This document shows positions 52,687-63,889 of a DNA stretch of 64,000 nt, piece after piece. Position 1 is the stretch's first letter; every line of letters starts with the position of its first letter. Where the stretch lies: assembly GCA_016719885.1 (NCBI GenBank), contig JADJYF010000001.1, positions 124,001 through 188,000 of the forward strand, read 5' to 3'. The stretch is from Pseudomonadota bacterium (GTDB lineage: Bacteria > Pseudomonadota > Gammaproteobacteria > Ga0077536). The notes under the pieces are model-generated. The model made no database searches, was not told where the DNA came from, and saw nothing but the letters and a program-made list of their open reading frames with translations. The position numbers and the translations under genes are program-made.

Positions 52687-55600
52687 GCCAGGAATTCCGG
52701 TTCCGACGACGGACGCAGGAACAAGTAGCCCTGGTAGCGGTTGCAGCGCAGGCCCTTCAGGAATTCGAGCTGGGCGGCGGTCTCGACGCCTTCCGCGACC
52801 GTTTGCAGCCCCAGGTGCTGACCCATCGCGACGATGGTCTGGCAGATGATTTCGTCGTTGCGGTCGCTGCCGATGTCGGCGATGAAGGAGCGGTCGATCT
52901 TCAACTGGTCTATCGGCAGGCGTTTCAGGTAGGACAGCGACGAATAGCCGACGCCGAAGTCATCCAGCGCGAACATCACGCCCAGGCGGCGCAGACGGGT
53001 CATGATGGCGATGGTGGCGTCGACGTCCTCGATGACGGTGCTCTCGGTGATCTCGAACACGATGCGTTGCGCCGGGATCCGGTAGGCCGCCAGCAGCTGC
53101 TCGACGTCCTCGAGGAAGGTCTCGGCGCGGAATTGGCGCGAGCTGACGTTGATCGCGAGTTCGCCGATGTCGGCGCGGCCGTCGTCCAGCCAGCGCCGGT
53201 AGGTGGCGAACGAGGCTTCCAACACCCAGCGCCCGATGTCGATGATGAGGCCGCGTTCCTCGGCGATGGGAATGAAATCGGCCGGTGAGATCACGCCGCG
53301 CGTCGGATGCTGCCAGCGCAGCAGCACTTCGGCGCCGCTCACGCGTCCGTTGCCGTCGATTTGCGGCTGGAACACCAGCGCCAGCTGCGAACGGCGCACC
53401 GCGGTGCGCAGATCGCTTTCCAGCAGCAGCCGCTCCTGCGCGTTCTGTTCCATCTCGGGGTGGAAGAAGCGCGTCACGTTGCGGCCGGCGGCCTTGCCGC
53501 TGTACATCGCGGTGTCCGCCTCCTTCAACACGTCCTCGACGCCCTTGCCGGGCTCCGGGAACAGCGTGATGCCGATGGTGGGCGTGATGTGGAACTGGTG
53601 ATGATCGAACTGGTAGGGCTGGCCCAGGGTTTCGTGGATCTTGTCGGCCACCAGCCGCGCCTGGCGCGCGGCGTGCTCCATGTCGGCGGCGAGATCCGGC
53701 AGCAACACCACGAACTCGTCGCCGCCGAGGCGCGCCACCATGTCGTCCTGGCGCGTGACGTTCTGCAGGCGGTTGGCCACCGCCTGCAGCAGCGCGTCGC
53801 CCACCGAGTGGCCGAGCGTGTCGTTGATGCGCTTGAACTGGTCCATGTCGATGAACAGCAGCGCGCCGCAGATGCCGCGCCGCGTGGCGGTGGCGAGGCC
53901 GGCCTCGAGCCGCTCGCCGAAATAGCGACGGTTGGGCAGGTTGGTCAAGGGATCGTAGAGCGACAGCCGCTGCGCGTGTTCCTCGGCGCGCTTGCGCACC
54001 GAGATGTCATGGATGGCGCCCAGCACGCCGATGATGGTGCCGGCGCTGTCGCGGATCGGCACCTTGATCAGATCCACCCAGCGCGTGTCGCCAAACGGCG
54101 TGACGAGCGCGGTTTCCTGCGCGACGGTTTCTATCACGCCGTCGAGCAGGGGCTGATCCTGTTCGACGAAGTGCGCCGCCTGCGGCGCCCACCAAAGATC
54201 CTTGTCGGTCTTGCCCAGCAGTTCGTCCGGGGTCGCGACGCCGGCCAGTTCGGCGAACTGGCGATTGCAGCCCAGGTAACGGAACGAACGGTCCTGCCAG
54301 AAGATCGCCTGCGGCACGGTGTCGACGATGAGCTCGAGAAACTTCTGTGAGCGCTCCAGCGCCGCCTGCGAATCCTTGAGCGCGGAGATGTCGGTGAAGG
54401 TGCCGAGCATGCGCTGCACGCGGCCGGGCGCATCCCAACTGGTTGCGCGTCCACGCACCAGCGTCCATTGGTAGTTGAGATCGGTACCCAGCAGCCGCAC
54501 TTCGCAGGCATAGGAGGGCGATTCGCCGCGCAGGTAGTCGAGCAGGGCGATGCGCATGCGCGCCTGGTCGTCGGGGTGCACGCGCGACACCAGCGTGACG
54601 CCGGTGCCGACCGGCGGTGCGCCGCGTTCGTCGACCCCCGCGTAGCGGCTGCCGAAGGTGGTCAGGCGGTCGCTGTCGATATCCCATTCCCACAGGCCCT
54701 GGTGCGCGCCTTCCATGGCGGCGTTCAGGCGCTGCTCGCTGGCGCGCAGTTCGGCGTGGGTGCGCTCGCGCTCGAGTTCAGTGACGGCGCGCGCGGCGAA
54801 GATGTCGATCACCGGTCGCACGCGTTCGCGATCGATCACGGGCGCGATGAACATCATGGTGAACAGACCGATCACTTCACCATCGCTGGTCGCGAGCGGC
54901 TGCCCGTAATAGGCCTCGATGCCGCGTTCGGCCAGCATCAGGTCGTGCGGGTAACGCAGGGCGACGTCGTGACCGACGAAGCAGCCGGCCTCGGCGATGG
55001 CGGTCTCGCAGGGCGTGCCCGCGAGGTCGTAGGTCAGGCCTTTGAAGATGTCGTGGTTGGGATAATAGGCCGACACCGTCGCCGTGCCGTCGCCGTTGAT
55101 GCGCGCCACGAAGGCGTAATCGGCGCCCGCCAGTTCCGCCGCGGCGCGCGTCACCGCGTTCAACAGCCGGGACTGCTTGCCGCTGGTGAGGGCGTTGGCG
55201 ACCACCTGCAGCTGCTGCTGATGGGCGCGGCGCCGGGTGATGTCATCGTAAATGCCGAGCACGCCTATGATGTCGCCGCCGCTGTCCTGGATCGGCACCT
55301 TGTGGGTCTCGACCCAGATCGGCTCGCCGACGGCCGGCGTCAGCTGGCGCTCGACCGTGATGCGGCGCCGCGCGCCCTCGAGGATGCTGACGTCGTCCAC
55401 GCGCAGCGCCGGCGCAATCTGGTACCAGGGCAGATCGGTATCGAGCTTGCCGACGATGGCGGTATTGGGTTCGACGCCGACATCCTCGGCGAAACGGCGA
55501 TTGCAGCCGAGGTAACGGCTGTCCCGGTCTTTCCAGAACACGCGCAGCGGCAGTGCGTCGAGCACCGTCTCCAGCAACTGGCGCGAATCGCGCAGGCGCG

Positions 55601-57134
55601 CTTCGGTGGCCTTGAGCGTGGTGATATCGACATGGGTGCCGATCACGCGCTTGGCGCGGCCGTCGCTGCTGCGTTCGATCACGCGACCGCGCGAGAGGAT
55701 GGTCAGGTAATGGCCGTCGTGATGACGGAAGCGATGTTCGACCTGGAAGTCGTCCACTTCCCCCTTCAGCATCGGCACCAGTACCGCGCGACCAAGCGCA
55801 CGGTCGTCGGCATGCAGGATGCGCTGCACGTTGTCCGAGTGGCGCGTGATGGAGCCCTCCGGGTAGCCGAGCATGGCGTACCACTCGCGCGAGAACACGA
55901 TGCGGTCGGCGTCCGGTTCCCAGTCGAACAGGCCCTGGCGGCCGTTCTCGAGCGCGATCTGCAAGACGCGCTCGTTGGCCTTGATGTTGGTGATCTCGGT
56001 ATAGGTGCCGATGATGCGTTCGCAACGACCGTGTTGATCGCGCTCCGGCGCGCGGCCACGCACCAGGAAATAGCCGTAGGAGCCATCGCTGCGCCGTACG
56101 CGCAGCTCGACCTCGATGGCGTCGGTGCGCCCGCGCAGATGCTGCAGCACCTGTTCATGGACCTGCGGTACGTCGTCGACATGGGCGTATTTCATCAGCG
56201 CCGCGCCATCGAGCGGCGAATTGATGGCGTAGCGATCGCGCTGCGGACGCCAGAAGCGATGCTCGACGATGCGATTGGCCGCGATGTTCCACTCCCAGAT
56301 GCCCTGCTGACTGCTCTCGAGCGCGAATCGCAGCAACTGCTCCTGCTCGCGCAGCGCGGTGATGTCGGTGTAGGTGCCCATCAGGTAACGCGCGCGGCCA
56401 TCGCTGCCGCGATCGGAAAACTGGCCGCGCACCAGGAAGCGCACGTAACCACCTTCGATCAGCCGCACGCGCTGTTCGACTTCGTAGTGTTCGGTTTCGC
56501 CGCGCAGATGGGCGATCAGCGCCTGGCGCACGCGTTCCAGGTCGTCGGGGTGGGTGTTATCGAGCAGCAACTGGCCGGAGCCGACCGCCGCCGCGGCGGT
56601 GTGCGCGGTGCGTCCCACCCAATGGCCGGATTCACGCAGCACATCGCTGTCGACCTGCCATTCCCACAGGCCGACCTGGCCGCCGGCCAGTGCGATGCGC
56701 AGGCGCTGCTCGGCGCCGTCGAGCGCGTTCTTGAGCGCCGCCACCGGGTCGTAGGCGCGCAGCGTGATGAGGGCGCCCTGCAGACCATCGGCCGCGCCGC
56801 TGGCGACCGCCTCGATGCGCGCCGCCACCACCCGCTGGCCGCCATCGCGCACGCGCACGGTGGCGTGATCGGCTTCCATGGCGCGACCCGCGCAGCCGAC
56901 GCCCGCGGCGCCGGGCGAGGGACCGCCAGCCACGAAGTCCACCACCTCGTGCCACCAGCGACCAACGGCCTCGCCGGCCGCGACGCCCAACAGGGCGCAG
57001 GCTGCGGTATTGATGTGTTGCACGCGCTGTCGGCTGTCCACCACCACGAAGGCGTCGGCCGTGGCATTGAAGGCGGCCAACAGCAGCGGATCGGAACCTA
57101 GCGACGCTTCCTTGCGTTCCAAGGGAATCGACAT
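52638..57134 (-). CDS. Multi-PAS GGDEF-EAL protein (c-di-GMP turnover)
   Basis: A 1498-residue cytosolic sensor. Five PAS-like units (about 20-640), a GAF domain (about 641-786), two more PAS units (800-1045), a GGDEF domain (1060-1225) and an EAL domain (1245-1480). The GGDEF motif is intact (ARLGGDEFVVLLP, residues 1137-1141) and an inhibitory site RxxD (TRQDDMVARL) lies five residues before it. The EAL domain has EVLLRW in place of EALLRW, and the downstream DDFGVGYSSLSYLKRL and KIDRSF are conserved, so phosphodiesterase activity is likely. The repeated PAS pairs (GIWEWNI, GLFDWEP, GLWEWDI) look like recent duplications. The start is the ATG at 57134; a GTG at 57179 is possible. Confidence 0.93.
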   Translation of the reverse strand: MSIPLERKEASLGSDPLLLAAFNATADAFVVVDSRQRVQHINTAACALLGVAAGEAVGRWWHEVVDFVAGGPSPGAAGVGCAGRAMEADHATVRVRDGGQRVVAARIEAVASGAADGLQGALITLRAYDPVAALKNALDGAEQRLRIALAGGQVGLWEWQVDSDVLRESGHWVGRTAHTAAAAVGSGQLLLDNTHPDDLERVRQALIAHLRGETEHYEVEQRVRLIEGGYVRFLVRGQFSDRGSDGRARYLMGTYTDITALREQEQLLRFALESSQQGIWEWNIAANRIVEHRFWRPQRDRYAINSPLDGAALMKYAHVDDVPQVHEQVLQHLRGRTDAIEVELRVRRSDGSYGYFLVRGRAPERDQHGRCERIIGTYTEITNIKANERVLQIALENGRQGLFDWEPDADRIVFSREWYAMLGYPEGSITRHSDNVQRILHADDRALGRAVLVPMLKGEVDDFQVEHRFRHHDGHYLTILSRGRVIERSSDGRAKRVIGTHVDITTLKATEARLRDSRQLLETVLDALPLRVFWKDRDSRYLGCNRRFAEDVGVEPNTAIVGKLDTDLPWYQIAPALRVDDVSILEGARRRITVERQLTPAVGEPIWVETHKVPIQDSGGDIIGVLGIYDDITRRRAHQQQLQVVANALTSGKQSRLLNAVTRAAAELAGADYAFVARINGDGTATVSAYYPNHDIFKGLTYDLAGTPCETAIAEAGCFVGHDVALRYPHDLMLAERGIEAYYGQPLATSDGEVIGLFTMMFIAPVIDRERVRPVIDIFAARAVTELERERTHAELRASEQRLNAAMEGAHQGLWEWDIDSDRLTTFGSRYAGVDERGAPPVGTGVTLVSRVHPDDQARMRIALLDYLRGESPSYACEVRLLGTDLNYQWTLVRGRATSWDAPGRVQRMLGTFTDISALKDSQAALERSQKFLELIVDTVPQAIFWQDRSFRYLGCNRQFAELAGVATPDELLGKTDKDLWWAPQAAHFVEQDQPLLDGVIETVAQETALVTPFGDTRWVDLIKVPIRDSAGTIIGVLGAIHDISVRKRAEEHAQRLSLYDPLTNLPNRRYFGERLEAGLATATRRGICGALLFIDMDQFKRINDTLGHSVGDALLQAVANRLQNVTRQDDMVARLGGDEFVVLLPDLAADMEHAARQARLVADKIHETLGQPYQFDHHQFHITPTIGITLFPEPGKGVEDVLKEADTAMYSGKAAGRNVTRFFHPEMEQNAQERLLLESDLRTAVRRSQLALVFQPQIDGNGRVSGAEVLLRWQHPTRGVISPADFIPIAEERGLIIDIGRWVLEASFATYRRWLDDGRADIGELAINVSSRQFRAETFLEDVEQLLAAYRIPAQRIVFEITESTVIEDVDATIAIMTRLRRLGVMFALDDFGVGYSSLSYLKRLPIDQLKIDRSFIADIGSDRNDEIICQTIVAMGQHLGLQTVAEGVETAAQLEFLKGLRCNRYQGYLFLRPSSEPEFLAYCAASSSGDAEASAS

Positions 57135-57340
57135 GGGTTCAGCTTCGCGGGCGGATGGCGGCGATGAGTGGCGCTGCACAGGGCTTGGTGCAAAGCGGCG
57201 GAGACATGCGCAGGGTCCTTTCCAAGTGGTTCACAGGGTGTCGACGGCGAGCCGGCGAACTGTAGGGCGCGCCGCGCGTAGCGGGCCAGGGACGGCACTC
57301 GCGGTTGCGCGCACCCTCGCCACAGCTCGTCGACGCTTCC

Positions 57341-57355
57341 TATAATCGGATTATA
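57341..57355. promoter_or_regulatory. Perfect palindrome TATAATCGGATTATA
   Basis: A 15-base AT-rich palindrome in a GC-rich region, between the GGDEF-EAL gene and the nitronate monooxygenase at 57434, 79 bases before its ATG. It contains a TATAAT hexamer and could be an operator or a divergent -10 region. No matching -35 was seen. Confidence 0.4.
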
Positions 57356-57433
57356 AAGCGTTATCGAACCCATGCCCTTGCGTATGCGCATGCGCGTTCA
57401 TCGCAACCGAGCCACTGCCGTCCAGGGAGCCCC

Positions 57434-58393
57434 ATGGCGAGCGTCAATCCACTGTGTGAGCGCCTCGACATTGCCGAGCCTTTGCTGCTCGCGCCGATGG
57501 CCGGCGTGGCCGGCGGGCGCCTGGCCGCGGCGGTGTCGCGCGCCGGCGGGCTCGGCCTCGTTGGCGGCGGTTATGCCGATGTCGAGTGGCTGGGTCGCGA
57601 GCTCGCGCAGCTCGAAGGCCAGGCCTTCGGCGTCGGCTTCATCACCTGGCGCCTGGCCTCGCAGCCGCGCGCGCTCGACATCGCGCTCGCGGCGCGGCCA
57701 CGCGCGGTGCTGCTGTCGTTTGGCGACATCGCGCCCTACGTGGGCGCCGTGCACGACGCAGGCGCTGTCCTCATCGCGCAGGTGCAAAGCGTGGCCCAGG
57801 CCCGCGCGGCGCGCGATGCCGGTGCCGACGTGATCGTCGCGCAGGGGGGCGAGGCCGGTGGGCATGGCGGCACGCGCGGCACGCTGGCGCTGGTGCCGGC
57901 GGTGGTCGACGCGGTCGCGCCGCTGCCGGTGGTGGCGGCCGGCGGTATCGGCGACGGACGCGGCATTGCCGCCGCTCTCGTGCTCGGCGCCCGCGGCGTG
58001 ATGCTGGGCACGCGCTTGTACGGCAGTCGCGAAGCGCTGGCCCCGGCCGCCGCGCAGCAGGCGCTGCTGGCTGCCAGCGGTGACGCCACCGTGCGCGGCG
58101 CGGTGTTCGATCGCCTGCGTGGCTACGAGTGGCCAGCGGGGTATGCACTGCGTACGCTCGCCAATGACATGACCGCGCGCTGGCCGGGCGACGCCGCCGC
58201 GCTGCCCGCGGAGCTGGGCGCGCAGCGCGCCGAATTCGAACGAGCGATGGCCGCGGCCGACACCCGCATCGCGCCGGTGATCGTCGGTGAAGCGGCCGAT
58301 CTGATTGCCGACCTGCCGTCGGCCGAAATCTTGGTGGAACGCTTGATGCGCGAAGCTCGCATGCTCCTCAGGCGCGCCCCGGATCTGCTGTAG
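57434..58393 (+). CDS. Nitronate monooxygenase family protein
   Basis: A 319-residue FMN TIM-barrel protein of the 2-nitropropane dioxygenase group, distinct from the one at 48340. LLLAPMAGVAGGRLAAAVSR begins the fold, AQGGEAGGHGGTRGTLALVP is the key FMN phosphate motif, and LPVVAAGGIGDGRGIAAALV with GVMLGTRLYGS follows. The ATG at 57434 has AGGGAG upstream; the open frame extends to 57305 without family character. A GTAG repeat pair starts at its last codon. Confidence 0.9.
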   Translation: MASVNPLCERLDIAEPLLLAPMAGVAGGRLAAAVSRAGGLGLVGGGYADVEWLGRELAQLEGQAFGVGFITWRLASQPRALDIALAARPRAVLLSFGDIAPYVGAVHDAGAVLIAQVQSVAQARAARDAGADVIVAQGGEAGGHGGTRGTLALVPAVVDAVAPLPVVAAGGIGDGRGIAAALVLGARGVMLGTRLYGSREALAPAAAQQALLAASGDATVRGAVFDRLRGYEWPAGYALRTLANDMTARWPGDAAALPAELGAQRAEFERAMAAADTRIAPVIVGEAADLIADLPSAEILVERLMREARMLLRRAPDLL

Positions 58394-58444
58394 GTGCGAG
58401 TTCATTCGCACACCCTTTGAACGCGCGAATAAGTTCGCACCCAC
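58388..58444. repeat. Inverted pair of GTAG-type palindromic repeats
   Basis: Two diverged copies (58388-58411 CTGTAGGTGCGAGTTCATTC... and 58422-58444 ...AATAAGTTCGCACCCACA) face each other. The first begins inside the last codons of the nitronate monooxygenase gene, so it supplies its stop region. Confidence 0.75.
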
Positions 58445-58468
58445 ATCTTTATCCGAGAGGACCCCTGC

Positions 58469-58906
58469 ATGACCAACCAGGCCATCTGGACAGTCGACGA
58501 CGTATTGGCGGCGGCACGGCGCGCCAACAGTGGCCTGCTGGTCGAATATCTCGGCATCGAGTTCACCGCCGCCGGCGACGATTGGCTGGAGGCGCGCATC
58601 CCGGTCGTGCAGCACAACAAGCAGCCGGCCGGCCTGTTGCACGGCGGCGCGTCGGTGGTGCTGGCGGAAACCCTGGCGTCAGTCGCCTGTTACAGCACGC
58701 TCGATCACGCGCACCAGACCTGCGTCGGTCTCGAGATCAACGCCAATCATCTGCGCGGCGCGCGCCAGGGTTACGTGACGGGACGCGCCACGCCCTTGCA
58801 CCGCGGTCGCAGCACCCAGGTGTGGGACATCCGTCTGCGTGACGACGAGGGCCGCCCGACCTGCATTTCTCGTTGCACGATGGCGGTGCTGGCGCTGCGG
58901 CCGTGA
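58469..58906 (+). CDS. PaaI/YdiI-type hotdog thioesterase
   Basis: A 145-residue hotdog-fold protein. LLHGGASVVLAETLASVACY carries the conserved HGG and the catalytic Glu (AE) of 4-hydroxybenzoyl-CoA thioesterase relatives of the YdiI/MenI group. The fold closes with GLEINANHLRGARQG and the terminal strand CISRCTMAVLAL. It hydrolyses acyl- or aryl-CoA thioesters in the cytoplasm. AGAGGACC precedes the ATG. Same strand as the nitronate monooxygenase and thiC, but separated from both by repeats or the riboswitch. Confidence 0.9.
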   Translation: MTNQAIWTVDDVLAAARRANSGLLVEYLGIEFTAAGDDWLEARIPVVQHNKQPAGLLHGGASVVLAETLASVACYSTLDHAHQTCVGLEINANHLRGARQGYVTGRATPLHRGRSTQVWDIRLRDDEGRPTCISRCTMAVLALRP

Positions 58907-58960
58907 AGCGCCTGCCTTGCAAAGCCGGGGCGCGCGCCGCATAGTGCGACCACGAGCGAA

Positions 58961-59045
58961 GCTAGGGGTGCTCCACTGCGAGGCGGAGCTGAGAACATAC
59001 CCTTCGAACCTGACCCGGGTGATGCCGGCGTAGGAAAGCAGTGGC
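58961..59045 (+). promoter_or_regulatory. TPP riboswitch (THI element) upstream of thiC
   Basis: Conserved aptamer blocks in order: AGGGGTGC, GCTGAGA (58989), ATACCCTTCGAACCTGACC (59000 onwards), GGGTGATGCCGGCGTAGGAA. The GCT at the start pairs with AGC at 59037-59039. A GC-rich hairpin (CACCG...CGGTG, about 59064-59090) lies between aptamer and the thiC start and may be the expression platform. Binding of thiamine pyrophosphate should lower thiC expression. Confidence 0.93.
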
Positions 59046-59111
59046 CCTCCTGGTGCTCAATGACACACCGCCGGCAAGCGCGCCGGTGCGCGAGCCTATG
59101 AGGTCCATGCC

Positions 59112-60989
<1,878 letters not shown>

Positions 60990-61009
60990 GGTCGGGCGCG
61001 TCGCCGGCG

Positions 61010-63883
61010 TCAGGCGCCGGCGTTCAGCACCTCGTGCACGACCGCACGCAAGCGGCCCGCGATGTCCGGCTTGTGCAGCAGGTGGCGGACGCCGCAGCTT
61101 GCTGCCTCGCTCTGCAGCTCGGGCGTGATGTAACCCGACGCCAGCACCACCGGCAGGGCGGCGCGGATGTCGTGCACCGCACGCGCCACGTCCAGGCCGG
61201 ACATCTTCGGCATGTTGAAGTCGCTGACCACCAGGTCGAAGCCCTGGGGATCGGCGCGCAGCGCCGTCAGTGCCGCTTCGGCGTCGACATGGCCCACCAC
61301 CTCGATGCCGTCGTCGGCCAGCAGCTCGCTGGCCAGCGTCACCAATTGTGCTTCGTCGTCGATGTACAGCACGCGCCGTGACGGGCTCGGCCGTGGCGCG
61401 GCGCCGGGCTTGGCGTGCGTCGGCGCGTCGACGCTTTCGCCACTGACCGGCAGGTAGATGCGGAACGTAGTGCCGGAGCCGGGCAGGGAGTCGACGGCGA
61501 TGGCGCCGTGGTGGGCGGCGATGATGCCATGCACCACCGACAGGCCGAGGCCGGTGCCGTCGCCCGGCGCGCGGGTGGTGAAGAACGGTTCGAATACGCG
61601 CGCGACGGTGGCGCCGTCCATGCCGATGCCATTGTCGGCGACGCTGAGGCACACCAGCGGGCCGGGGCCTGTCTCGCCGCGCAGGCCCGGCGGTGGGCCG
61701 TCGCGGCCGTCGTGCAGCGCCAGGCCGACCGCGATGCGCCCGCGCCGCGTGCGGATGTCGCGCAGCGCATGCCAGGCATTGGTGCACAGGTTCATCAGCA
61801 CCTGGTGCATTTGCGTCGCATCGGCGAGCACGCTCGGCACGGCCTCGTCGATGCGCGTGTCGATGCCGATGCCGGCGGGAATGGTGGCGCGCAATAGCAT
61901 CATCGTTTCGCGCACCACGTCGGCCAGCGACAGCACGCGCAGCTGCTGGGGCTGACGACGGCTGAAAGCCATGATCTGCTGCACGAGGTCGACCGCGCGC
62001 TGGCCGGCGATTTCAATCTGCTTGAGCTTGTCGCCAGGCGGCAAGCCGCGTTCGAGGGCGCGCTCGGCGAGACCGACATTGCCGAGGATCACGGCCAGGA
62101 TGTTGTTGAAGTCGTGGGCGATGCCGCCGGCCAGCGCGCCCAGCGATTCCATCTTCTGACTTTCGCGCAGGCGCTCCTCGATGCCGCGCCGCTCATTCTC
62201 GGCGGCGTGGCGCGCGGTGACGTCGCGCACCACCGCCAGCGTCACGCCGGCGCCGGGCAAAGGGAAGGAATTCCATGACAGCAGGCGATAGCTGCCGTTC
62301 TTGCAACGGTAGCGGTTTTCGAATTCGATGACCGGCTGACCGTTGCGCAGGCGTTCTCCGGCGTTGAGCGTGGCCACCAGGTCTTCGGGATGGACCAGCT
62401 CCAGGTAGGGGCGGCCGAGCAGTTCGGCGCGATCCCAGCCGAGCACGCGCGACCACGCCGGGTTCAGCTGTTTGAACGCGCCGTCGATGTCGGCCACGCA
62501 CAACAGGTCGAGCGAATAGTCGAAGATGAGATTGCGCTCGTCCTCGGCGAGGTGCATGGCCGATACGTCGAGCACCTGCGCCACGGCGTACATCGGCTGG
62601 CCGCGCTCGCCGCGCACCATCGACACGCTGAGGATCGCCCACACCGTGCGACCGCTCTTGTGTACGTAGCGCTGCTCGTGCTGAAAGCTTTCGATCTCGC
62701 CGCGCCGCAGGCGCGTGACATAGGCATCGCTGCGCTCGCGATCGTCGACGTGGGTGAGCGAGCCATAGGTGTGTCCCTGCAGTTCCTCGGCGCTGTAGCC
62801 CAGGATCTCGCACATCGCGCGGTTGACCTTGAATAGCGCACCGTTCTCATCGATGAAGCCGACGCCGACCGAGCTGTGCTCGAAAGCCTGCGTGAAGCGC
62901 GCCTCGCTTTCGTAGAGCGCCGCCTCGTCGCGCTTGCGGGTGATGGCGATGGCGGCGAAGCGCGCGGCGTTGGTGATGGTGGCGATGTCGTCATCGCTGG
63001 GCGCGTGGGCGGTGTTCGGATACATGCCGAAGGTCCCGAGCAACTGGCCGGCGGCGTCGCGTATCGGCTCCGACCAGCACGCGCGCAGGCCGGCGGCGAG
63101 CGCCGCCTCGCGATAGTCGGCCCAGCGCGGATCGGTTTCGATGTCGGTCACGACCACGCGCTCGCCGGTATGGGCGGCGGTGCCGCAGGAACCGGCGTTC
63201 GGACCGATGAATACGCCATGCACGGCGCGCACATAGGCGGCCGGCAGTGACGGCGCCGCGCCGTGCACGAGGCGCTGGCCGCTGTCGTCGAGCAGCATGA
63301 TGGAGCTGCGTACCGCCGGGTTTTCCTGTTCCAGGCTGCTGACTATTTCGGTGAGGATCTCAGGCAAGGACCCGCGTCTGGCCAGCATGGAGGTGATACG
63401 GGCCTGGCTCGCGGCGCGCAGTTCGCTGCGTTTGAGCGCGGTGATGTCGATGTGGATGACGGCGATACGCCGTGTGCCCTCGACCTCGAAGGTGCGCACG
63501 CGACCGTCGTACCAGCGCCTTTCGGTGGGTGAATCGCTGGGGTATTGCACCTCGAAGCGCTCGAGATCGCCGGCCAGCACCGCGCGCAGGTTGAGCATGA
63601 AGCTGAGCGCCGCCGGGTCGTGTTCCGCGGCGCGCGCGTATTGCTCGCATACGCCCAGGTAGCTCACCCCTTCGCAGGTGCGGTCGAGCAAGCCGCCGCG
63701 CGTGACGGCGGTTTCGCGCCACGCGGCATTGGTGGCGATGATGGTGCCGCTGTCATCGAGAATGCAGATCGGCGTTACCCAGGCATTGAAGATGCCGAGC
63801 GCGAGATGCGGGTCGTCGCTGACGCCGCTGCGCGCCAGTGCAGGTCTGTTGACATTCATGTTGGCGTCCGCGCTTCGCTGCAT
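61010..63883 (-). CDS. Soluble hybrid histidine kinase with PAS, GAF and receiver domains
   Basis: A 957-residue cytosolic kinase. PAS1 (about 30-150, NAWVTPICILDDSGTIIATN), GAF (about 165-315), PAS2 (330-445) and PAS3 (452-560) lead to HisKA with His590 (LAGGIAHDFNNIL). The HATPase domain has NLCTNAWHAL, ADNGIGMD and GTGLGLSVVHG. The receiver has Asp888 (DLVVSDFNMPKMSG). No membrane helices. The domain set resembles the kinase at 49465 but with GAF added, so the two may share a response pathway. The ATG at 63883 lies 6 bases after the previous gene's stop. Converges with thiC, 20 bases apart. Confidence 0.92.
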   Translation of the reverse strand: MQRSADANMNVNRPALARSGVSDDPHLALGIFNAWVTPICILDDSGTIIATNAAWRETAVTRGGLLDRTCEGVSYLGVCEQYARAAEHDPAALSFMLNLRAVLAGDLERFEVQYPSDSPTERRWYDGRVRTFEVEGTRRIAVIHIDITALKRSELRAASQARITSMLARRGSLPEILTEIVSSLEQENPAVRSSIMLLDDSGQRLVHGAAPSLPAAYVRAVHGVFIGPNAGSCGTAAHTGERVVVTDIETDPRWADYREAALAAGLRACWSEPIRDAAGQLLGTFGMYPNTAHAPSDDDIATITNAARFAAIAITRKRDEAALYESEARFTQAFEHSSVGVGFIDENGALFKVNRAMCEILGYSAEELQGHTYGSLTHVDDRERSDAYVTRLRRGEIESFQHEQRYVHKSGRTVWAILSVSMVRGERGQPMYAVAQVLDVSAMHLAEDERNLIFDYSLDLLCVADIDGAFKQLNPAWSRVLGWDRAELLGRPYLELVHPEDLVATLNAGERLRNGQPVIEFENRYRCKNGSYRLLSWNSFPLPGAGVTLAVVRDVTARHAAENERRGIEERLRESQKMESLGALAGGIAHDFNNILAVILGNVGLAERALERGLPPGDKLKQIEIAGQRAVDLVQQIMAFSRRQPQQLRVLSLADVVRETMMLLRATIPAGIGIDTRIDEAVPSVLADATQMHQVLMNLCTNAWHALRDIRTRRGRIAVGLALHDGRDGPPPGLRGETGPGPLVCLSVADNGIGMDGATVARVFEPFFTTRAPGDGTGLGLSVVHGIIAAHHGAIAVDSLPGSGTTFRIYLPVSGESVDAPTHAKPGAAPRPSPSRRVLYIDDEAQLVTLASELLADDGIEVVGHVDAEAALTALRADPQGFDLVVSDFNMPKMSGLDVARAVHDIRAALPVVLASGYITPELQSEAASCGVRHLLHKPDIAGRLRAVVHEVLNAGA

Positions 63884-63889
63884 GGCTGC

